The notes under the pieces: model-generated
Databases searched by the model: none
The model's input: the letters and a program-made list of their open reading frames with translations, nothing else
What the model was told of the DNA's origin: nothing
Position numbers and translations under genes: made by a program
NCBI GenBank assembly: GCA_043779285.1
Contig: JAYWEL010000276.1
Span: 1 to 15,512, forward strand
Source of the DNA: MGR-bin208 sp043779285
GTDB taxonomy: Bacteria > Bacteroidota > Bacteroidia > Chitinophagales > Chitinophagaceae
Direction: 5' to 3'
Length of the DNA stretch: 15,512 nucleotides
In this document: positions 1 to 6,003 of the stretch, in pieces
Position numbering within the stretch: position 1 is the first letter of the stretch
Layout of the letters: each line of letters opens with the position of its first letter

Positions 1-1023
1 ATGTATAAATTAATCTGGTGGGGAATGGGACACTCATCGCAACAAATTAATGTAGCTGCCATGGTTTCTATCTGGTATCTCGTTTCATTTTTAAGTGTAG
101 GTGGAGTCTCCATTAACGAACGGGTTTCCAGAACAGCCTTTGTACTTTATATACTTTTTATCTGCCTGGCTTCTGCACACCATTTATTAACAGATCCGGG
201 TTTAAGCAGTGCCTGGAAAGTATGGAACACCAGTTACGCCATGTACCTGGCAGTACTTGCCTCCATGATTCATGCCTTCGCAGTACCCTCCAGTTTTGAA
301 TCTGCTCAAAGAAGATGGGGATTCAATAAAGGATTATTTCAATGGCTTACAAAAGCTCCCTGGTCCAATCCTGCATTTTCATCGATCATATTAGCGGTTA
401 TTGGTTTTGGTTTTATAGGTGGTACTACCGGCGTTATTTTTGGAATGGAACAAACCAATATCATCGTTCATAATACCCTGGCAATTCCCGGGCATTTTAA
501 AGGAACAGTTGTAATAGGCACTACCCTTACTTTTATGGGTATTACCTATTATTTAATCCCATTAATATTCAGAAGAAAAATTGTCGCCTTTAAACTGGCT
601 CAATGGCAACCCTGGATGTTTTTCTTTGGCATTGCCCTTTTATCCATATCCATGATTGTTCTTGGACAAATGGGTATTCCCAGGCGTCATTGGGATACAT
701 CATTCTCAGGAGGTGCTTTCACTCATAATTTCAATCCGGCTGTTGACTTTTTCTGGTCATTAATGATGATAGGCGGAACGATTGCTTTCCTTGCCACACT
801 GATCTGGATTTTGATAGTAGTGATATCTGTTTTCTTCGGACCAAGAGTTAATGGCCCCCAGGATATGCAGTTAGCTATTTCGCCAATTGCTCCGGAAGCA
901 AAACCACACAAAGGCTATGAAGCACCCGGCACTCTTATACTCACCATCATATTCCTGCTTGTATTTATGGCTCTGTTTTTTCTAAACTGGAAATGGCTGG
1001 CAGCAACCTGGAATGTCAATTAA
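1..1023 (+). CDS. Heme-copper oxidase subunit I, C-terminal part (non-canonical, sNOR-like?)
   Basis: Catalytic membrane subunit of a heme-copper oxidoreductase. The frame is open to the left edge, and the first visible helix is already the one bearing the first CuB ligand, so the Met at base 1 is probably internal and about five helices lie upstream. Visible ligands are H11 (in GMGHSSQQ) and H60-H61 (in ASAHHLLTDPG) for CuB, and H165 (in IPGHFKGT) for the high-spin heme. The HNT at 157-159 and the DPG at 65-67 resemble the B-type (ba3-like) branch. Two residues are odd. The position four after H11, normally the cross-linked Tyr, is Q15. The low-spin heme His of the usual GHFH motif is K167. 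A final helix spans about residues 312-332. A SCO/SenC gene follows. Family membership is sure. Nitric oxide as substrate is an inference from the missing Tyr and the oxidase-senC order, and an oxidase of altered chemistry is also possible. Confidence 0.88.
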   Translation: MYKLIWWGMGHSSQQINVAAMVSIWYLVSFLSVGGVSINERVSRTAFVLYILFICLASAHHLLTDPGLSSAWKVWNTSYAMYLAVLASMIHAFAVPSSFESAQRRWGFNKGLFQWLTKAPWSNPAFSSIILAVIGFGFIGGTTGVIFGMEQTNIIVHNTLAIPGHFKGTVVIGTTLTFMGITYYLIPLIFRRKIVAFKLAQWQPWMFFFGIALLSISMIVLGQMGIPRRHWDTSFSGGAFTHNFNPAVDFFWSLMMIGGTIAFLATLIWILIVVISVFFGPRVNGPQDMQLAISPIAPEAKPHKGYEAPGTLILTIIFLLVFMALFFLNWKWLAATWNVN

Positions 1024-1057
1024 AGGAATCACCTATGTAAAACTAATTGCTTAGAAG

Positions 1058-1084
1058 AACTCCGGGATAATGCCCGGAGTTTTT
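1058..1084 (+). terminator. Rho-independent terminator between oxidase and SCO genes
   Basis: The left arm AACTCCGGG (1058-1066) pairs perfectly with CCCGGAGTT (1073-1081) across an ATAATG loop, and a short T run follows. It lies 35 bases after the oxidase stop and only 13 bases before the SCO start codon. It therefore either ends the oxidase transcript or acts as a leaky attenuator that lowers expression of the two downstream genes. Confidence 0.8.
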
Positions 1085-1097
1085 AACTTTAAGAAAC

Positions 1098-1835
1098 ATG
1101 TATTATCCGAAAACCATTTTTGCCTTTATTTGCCTGATCCTTTTCAGCAGTTTTAAATTCCCCAATGAAAAAATATTCTTAAATAGAAAAATCAAAAACA
1201 TTACTGTTTTTGATGCAGCGGGAAAGAGTTTTCCATTATACAACCTTCTTGGGAAAAAGCCATTGATCATTTCTCCGGTCTATACCAGTTGCCCTTCGGT
1301 ATGTGGTTTATTAAGTTTTGGTGTTAAAAAGGCAATCACAGAATTAGGAACACTTGGAAAAGATTTCAACATGGTTAGTTTTTCATTCGACAGCCTCGAC
1401 AAAGAATCGAATCTTGCTTCTTTTGAAAACAGATGGGCTATGGATGGCACTAACTGGAAAACAATTTCTGCAGATGCAGGAAGTATAAAAGAACTCATGC
1501 AATCGATTGACTTCAGTTATGACTATAACCCAACAACAAAAGAATATGACCACCCTTCCATATTAGTGGTAATTACAGCAAGCGGAAGAATTTCCCGATA
1601 TATTTACGGCATCAACCCATCCAAAAAAGATATCAGATTAGCAGTATTGGATGCGTATTCAGAAATTTCAATGCCCGGTATTTTCAAAGGTTTCTATTTA
1701 AAATGTTTTTCATTCGATCCCGTATTGAAAACATACAAACTCGATTGGGGCTTCCTCATTTCCACATTTGCCGGATTATTAATTATCGGAATAGTCAGTA
1801 GCATTTTCATTAAATCTTTCATTGTTACAAAGTGA
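1098..1835 (+). CDS. SCO1/SenC family copper chaperone, membrane anchored
   Basis: Thioredoxin-fold protein of the SCO1/SenC family, which delivers copper or handles thiols during assembly of the copper sites of heme-copper oxidases on the outer face of the membrane. Residues 1-20 are a hydrophobic signal or anchor. The metal-binding set is visible: C65 and C69 in TSCPSVC and H152 in DHPSIL. A C-terminal transmembrane helix lies at about residues 215-240, an extension seen in some bacterial SCO proteins. The usual Pro after the second Cys is Gly here. The length of 245 residues is normal for the tailed form. The ATG at 1098 sits 13 bases after a terminator hairpin. The stop overlaps the next start by four bases (GTGA), which implies translational coupling. 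Position next to the oxidase subunit supports a role in loading its CuB, or CuA in an unseen subunit II. Confidence 0.9.
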   Translation: MYYPKTIFAFICLILFSSFKFPNEKIFLNRKIKNITVFDAAGKSFPLYNLLGKKPLIISPVYTSCPSVCGLLSFGVKKAITELGTLGKDFNMVSFSFDSLDKESNLASFENRWAMDGTNWKTISADAGSIKELMQSIDFSYDYNPTTKEYDHPSILVVITASGRISRYIYGINPSKKDIRLAVLDAYSEISMPGIFKGFYLKCFSFDPVLKTYKLDWGFLISTFAGLLIIGIVSSIFIKSFIVTK

Positions 1836-3781
1836 ACAAGTTGCATAAAAAAGACTCCATTCTTCCAATTCCGATTGAAAAAACTCGTGGACATCAACTC
1901 TATCAGAAATTTGCTACCAGGTTCAGTAAAATTTATTCAACCGAATTGAACCCCTTTTATCATCTTGGCGACATGGCCATCTTATTATTTATCATTGCCT
2001 GCATTTCCGGCATCTATGTTTTTATTTTTTACAATGTCGATCCACGCCATGCATGGGATTCTGTAGAAGCCATTTCCGGAAATCCGTTTAATTCCGTCCT
2101 AAGAAGTATTCACCGTTACTCTTCTGACCTGTTAGTGGTTTTCATACTCATGCATCTTATTCATACTTTAGTCAGTGGAAAATTTAAACGATTGCTTTCC
2201 TGGATCAGTGGTGTACTTTCTTTTTTTATTGTAATACTTATTGGTGTTACAGGATACATACTGGTATGGGATCAGAAAGCAAAACTTACCGGATACCTGA
2301 CAGCAAAATTTTTTTCGGGCATACCCATTTTCGACCCGTCCATTGCCGGTGCTTTTTTATTGAATGACCTGGCTGTTGTTGGCGGATTTTTCAAAGTTGC
2401 ACTGTTCGGGCATATCGTTTTTTCATTGCTGACCATCATTATCATCTGGATACATGTCATGTGGATTTCGAAACCTAAAATTATCTCTCCCAAAAAATTG
2501 ATCATTTATACAAGCCTGGCTTTGATCATCATATCGATAATTTTTCCGGTAAAAAGCGATCCGCCGGCACAACTTTCCAACCTTCCTTTAAACACAACCT
2601 TCGATTGGTTTTACTATTTCGGTTATTACCTGATGAAGTTGTTCAGTGTATCGCAAAACTGGGCAATCATGATTGGCTCCGGTTTGTTGCTATGCATTCT
2701 TCCATACGTTTTTAAAAGAAAAAACAGACCCCCTGTAAAAATAGATCTGGAGAAATGTGATGCCTGTAATTTATGCTCTTACGATTGCCCTTACGAAGCC
2801 ATTGACATGTTGTTATTAAATGATCAGAGAAAAGCAATTCTTTCTGCCGACAAATGTGTCGGTTGCGGCATTTGTATCGGCTCCTGCAGAGAACATGCCA
2901 TCTTTCATCCGGATTATCCAATGCTGAACCTGCAACAAAACAACATGACAGATATGACGGTTTTCAGTTGCAGCTATTTCCCAAAACCTGAATTGCCCGA
3001 CAACCTGAATATTGTCAATTATGAAGTACCCTGCCTGGGAAGTGTTTTGGCAAATGATGTTCAGAAAATATTATCCAACAACAGTAAAACCGTTGCATTG
3101 CTGGGCTGTGAAGATTGTTATTACCGGCACGGAAAAACCTGGACAGTAAGCAGGTTCCTTCGTAAAAGGGCTCCTGCTTTTTCAAAAAAACAGGATGCAT
3201 CCAAAGTGCAGTTATTTACATTGACCAAATACAGCAAGGAAAAACTTCTTGAATTTTTCAGATCGGCCACCGAAAATAAAAACCCGGAAAACAAATTATT
3301 GATGGAGGAGAATCATCAATCAAATTCCATTTTATCAGTATTGATACTGACCGCATTTTTTGCACTGATGATTCCATTCAGTAGTACCGTGGTACGGTTT
3401 TTCAATCCTACGGAAAAGGTATTGGTCATCAATTTCAAATACATTTCCAGTCCTACTGAATTTGTAAAATCCACGTCCACAGGCACTCATATGCAGACTT
3501 CAAACCCGACAGTAAAAAAAAGGAGTCCGGTCATGCTGAAAGTTTTTTCTACCAAAAACAAAGAACTGATCTATGAAAAGGAATATTTCCCCCGTGGACT
3601 GAAACAGGATATTGCCATGTTCATCCATACACAACTGGTGATTGATGATGAAGCAGTGGATGTTGAATTAGTGGAAACGGCATTCCCCGAAAAACAATTC
3701 AGACTCAATAATATTCAACTAAAAAAAGGAGATGGAACTTTCATCGTATTCAAGGAAAACAAACTGATGATTCCGGAATAA
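1832..3781 (+). CDS. Cytochrome b / double [4Fe-4S] ferredoxin / MvhD-like fusion protein
   Basis: Multi-domain redox protein of 649 residues. Residues about 40-215 are a cytochrome b N-terminal domain with four helices. H94/H108 and H194/H208, each pair 14 apart, match the two bis-His hemes of bc1/b6f cytochrome b. Further helices follow at about 222-240 and 276-293. A ferredoxin domain has C309/C312/C315/C319 and C342/C345/C348/C352, two [4Fe-4S] motifs. Residues about 376-446 resemble the MvhD/FrhD iron-sulfur subunit (C380, PCLGS with C401, GCEDCYYR with C426 and C429). One helix (498-522) leads to a tail of about 125 residues. Helix count places the Fe-S domains in the cytoplasm and the tail in the periplasm. 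The start is GTG at 1832, overlapping the SCO stop. Inferred role: moving electrons between quinone, a cytoplasmic partner and the neighbouring oxidase-like enzyme. The partner is unknown. Confidence 0.85.
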   Translation: MNKLHKKDSILPIPIEKTRGHQLYQKFATRFSKIYSTELNPFYHLGDMAILLFIIACISGIYVFIFYNVDPRHAWDSVEAISGNPFNSVLRSIHRYSSDLLVVFILMHLIHTLVSGKFKRLLSWISGVLSFFIVILIGVTGYILVWDQKAKLTGYLTAKFFSGIPIFDPSIAGAFLLNDLAVVGGFFKVALFGHIVFSLLTIIIIWIHVMWISKPKIISPKKLIIYTSLALIIISIIFPVKSDPPAQLSNLPLNTTFDWFYYFGYYLMKLFSVSQNWAIMIGSGLLLCILPYVFKRKNRPPVKIDLEKCDACNLCSYDCPYEAIDMLLLNDQRKAILSADKCVGCGICIGSCREHAIFHPDYPMLNLQQNNMTDMTVFSCSYFPKPELPDNLNIVNYEVPCLGSVLANDVQKILSNNSKTVALLGCEDCYYRHGKTWTVSRFLRKRAPAFSKKQDASKVQLFTLTKYSKEKLLEFFRSATENKNPENKLLMEENHQSNSILSVLILTAFFALMIPFSSTVVRFFNPTEKVLVINFKYISSPTEFVKSTSTGTHMQTSNPTVKKRSPVMLKVFSTKNKELIYEKEYFPRGLKQDIAMFIHTQLVIDDEAVDVELVETAFPEKQFRLNNIQLKKGDGTFIVFKENKLMIPE

Positions 3782-3789
3782 TAAAGCAT

Positions 3790-5043
3790 TTATAACTCAG
3801 CTTTGATTTCATTTTTTGTTTGCAGCGTTTCGTACCATATCATAAAAAGGGCCATCGGGAATAAACAGCTTGCTGCCAATATCCACTTATTGAAATCAGC
3901 AAAACGGAGAACAAATTTTTCACTCAATGCCTGTACGAAAAGGATGCCTTCCGTTAACATAAATGCAAAGAGAAACAAACCCATTGCAAAACGATATTTC
4001 CATGTTGATGTAAATATTGTTGCCATTGAACCAAATATGAAAAGGCTTACAAATCCAATCAGCACAAAATGTAAATACGCTATAATGAAATTGCGGTGCT
4101 GATAAGACATATCAGCAATGGCAGGAAATGCTCCGGCAAACTGCAAGATTAATTTCACAGAAAAAATCAATAAAGCTATGTGTAATAAGACATGAAATTG
4201 AATCCCATTTCCCTTTGCCCGGACAAAATCTTTAAGCAGAAAAAATAAGGCAGCTAATTGAAGAAATGCAGCCACAGCCGAAATAAAATAAAAGATCACC
4301 GGGGGCTTTCCCCACAACGTGGAAAGAAAAAATGCAGGTATACAAGCAATGTTTAATAATGTAAATACTATGTTAGCATTCGAGTTTTTCGACGCACTGA
4401 ATATTTTATACAAAATGCCCAACAGTAAAAAACTGAACCACCCATTGTATTGAAAATGCAGATAAAAATAAATAGCATCGAAATAAATTATCGAACCCGC
4501 CTTACCCATGATGATGAGTGGTACGGTAGCAAATGGACCGATAGATGATAAAACCAGGTAGAACAAACCGGCAATAAGGAATTTTCCGGATACCGTTTTT
4601 CCTGTTTCCGATCTTATCTTCCATACAATAAATGCAAGGTAATAGCTGGCCAGGATGGATAAGGTGGAGAAGACAATGCTCACACTTCCATATCCCTGAA
4701 ACGGAAAACTGAAAAGCATACCATAAGCCGAAACAAAGATCAACACGGCGATATTTCGCCAATGCCGATAAGCCACCCTACAGCCAATTTCGGGGTAAAA
4801 TTTTAATACCAATGCCAGCAATGCAGGCATTATCCATCCTCCCAAAGCCATGTGAGAATGGGCTTGCAGAATATTTTTATAATAAACAGAACCAATACCT
4901 GAGAATTGGATGGTTCGGAGAAGTACACCGACTAAAGCAACAAGAAAAAAGTTGAAGATTGCATATAGATACACACGTCGGATCAGTTGCTTAATCTTTT
5001 GTGTATTTGCTTGTTCATCATTTTTATCAATCAATAATGACAT
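3790..5043 (-). CDS. Polytopic membrane protein resembling a degenerate heme-copper oxidase subunit I
   Basis: Integral membrane protein of 417 residues with about twelve hydrophobic helices, the helix number of heme-copper oxidase subunit I. I cannot name the family. His residues sit inside helices in suggestive places: H62 and H64 in QAHSHMALGGW (helix 2, where oxidases carry a low-spin heme ligand), H196 in YLHFQYNGW, H284 and H288, and H316 and H325 in HRNFIIAYLHF. The last pair mimics the spacing of the heme ligands in helix 10. There is no HH pair and no clear CuB motif, so heme binding without oxidase activity is more likely than catalysis. It does not show the motifs of NnrS. The start lies 38 bases after the esterase stop on the same strand, so the two may be co-transcribed. 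Its 3' end faces the cytochrome b fusion gene eight bases away. Link to the opposite operon is inference. Confidence 0.72.
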   Translation of the reverse strand: MSLLIDKNDEQANTQKIKQLIRRVYLYAIFNFFLVALVGVLLRTIQFSGIGSVYYKNILQAHSHMALGGWIMPALLALVLKFYPEIGCRVAYRHWRNIAVLIFVSAYGMLFSFPFQGYGSVSIVFSTLSILASYYLAFIVWKIRSETGKTVSGKFLIAGLFYLVLSSIGPFATVPLIIMGKAGSIIYFDAIYFYLHFQYNGWFSFLLLGILYKIFSASKNSNANIVFTLLNIACIPAFFLSTLWGKPPVIFYFISAVAAFLQLAALFFLLKDFVRAKGNGIQFHVLLHIALLIFSVKLILQFAGAFPAIADMSYQHRNFIIAYLHFVLIGFVSLFIFGSMATIFTSTWKYRFAMGLFLFAFMLTEGILFVQALSEKFVLRFADFNKWILAASCLFPMALFMIWYETLQTKNEIKAEL

Positions 5044-5081
5044 TTTTCAACTTTATCTATTCTTATCATTAAAAGAAAATA

Positions 5082-5813
5082 TTAAAACCTCGTCCCCAAA
5101 TATTCCGGCAACATCTTCCGCCAGGTATCCCAGTCGTGTGGCCACTCTTCGCCCCATATATCCAGTTCGTAATTGATTCCTTTATCGTAAAGGAACCTTG
5201 CAAACTTTCCGCTGCTTGCCGGATCTTCGTACGCACCACTACCAGTAAGAATATGGATATGACTGCTTTTGCGGATATTCTGCAAAATAGTATGATCTGT
5301 CAGATTAGCTAAATAATGCATCGGGCTATTGAAATATACATTGTCATCAAAAAATCCTTTTGTATAATCAGTCAGGTCGTAAACACCACTCATGGCAATA
5401 ACACCATGAATGATATCCGGACGTTTTAAAAATAAATTCATGCTGTGCAAAGCACCGAAAGATGCGCCACAGGTAATGATGGGCGTTTCCTGACTTGTAT
5501 TTGTACGAATGAACGGAATGACTTCATTAAAGACATAATCGTTCCATTGTTGCTGACGGATGGCTTTATGATGTGGATCCATTTCATCATTCATCCAGCT
5601 TTCATTATTGATACTATCGATAGAAAAAACCTTCACTTTGCCGGCATCAATAAATTCGGCCAGGTGATTCAATAATTGAAAACGTTCATACTCTAGGTAA
5701 TCGGCTGCTGCGGTAGGTACCAGCAATAAGGCAAATCCAAAATCGCCATAACTTGCTATGGGCATCTCTTTATTTAATGACGGACTAAACCAGGAAGCCA
5801 ATTCTCTTTTCAT
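5082..5813 (-). CDS. Putative esterase, alpha/beta hydrolase (COG4947-like)
   Basis: Predicted soluble serine hydrolase of 243 residues in the alpha/beta fold. The nucleophile elbow is GASFGA with S118. The likely catalytic His is H226 in EWPHDWDTW near the C terminus. An acidic residue around E196-D197 (GAYEDP) or in the preceding strand would complete the triad. No signal peptide is seen, so it probably acts in the cytoplasm. It resembles the uncharacterised esterases of COG4947, for which the substrate is not known to me. The ATG at 5813 opens into a 190-base divergent region shared with valS. The membrane protein that follows on the same strand after 38 bases may share its transcript, but no functional link between them is evident. 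Hydrolase fold is near certain, substrate unknown. Confidence 0.85.
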   Translation of the reverse strand: MKRELASWFSPSLNKEMPIASYGDFGFALLLVPTAAADYLEYERFQLLNHLAEFIDAGKVKVFSIDSINNESWMNDEMDPHHKAIRQQQWNDYVFNEVIPFIRTNTSQETPIITCGASFGALHSMNLFLKRPDIIHGVIAMSGVYDLTDYTKGFFDDNVYFNSPMHYLANLTDHTILQNIRKSSHIHILTGSGAYEDPASSGKFARFLYDKGINYELDIWGEEWPHDWDTWRKMLPEYLGTRF

Positions 5814-5934
5814 GTGTTAACTATTAACTATTCAAAATGGCTATTTTCAATTTATCTCAATGCCTATTTTTTCTCTATATATCCTTGCAAATATATCGAT
5901 TTGGCAATTTTGTACCGGATTAAGCATTGGAAGG

Positions 5935-5965
5935 TTTGTCATCTACTCAAAAGCAGGTAAATTTG
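5935..5965 (+). promoter_or_regulatory. Bacteroidota-type housekeeping promoter of valS
   Basis: A TTTG at 5935-5938 and TAAATTTG at 5958-5965 match the -33 and -7 boxes (TTTG and TAnnTTTG) of the Bacteroidota primary sigma factor, with a 19-base spacer. Transcription would start near 5971 and leave a leader of about 33 bases before the valS ATG, too short for a tRNA-sensing T-box. Match and spacing are seen in the sequence. Activity is inferred. Confidence 0.7.
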
Positions 5966-6003
5966 TCGCCATTCAATTATTCAGATAGATAGAAGTATAT
6001 ATA

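Noticed and set aside
1..3. ATG at base 1 as the true start of the oxidase gene
   Set aside because: The protein would lack the first five helices including the low-spin heme ligand in helix 2. The window edge cutting the gene is the simpler reading.
3803..4102. 99-residue plus-strand frame opposite the 12-helix protein
   Set aside because: It lies wholly antisense to a well-formed membrane protein gene, has a lysine- and asparagine-rich sequence without domain features, and is a shadow.
3790..5043. Assignment of the 12-helix protein to the NnrS family
   Set aside because: The helix count and the presence of His fit, but the W-H-x-H-E-M type motifs and sequence pattern of NnrS are absent.
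5888..5895. TATATTTG on the minus strand, a full -7 box match upstream of the esterase gene
   Set aside because: No TTTG-like box at 17-23 bases upstream of it on that strand, and such octamers are frequent in AT-rich DNA. It may still work as a weak promoter, but I cannot support it.
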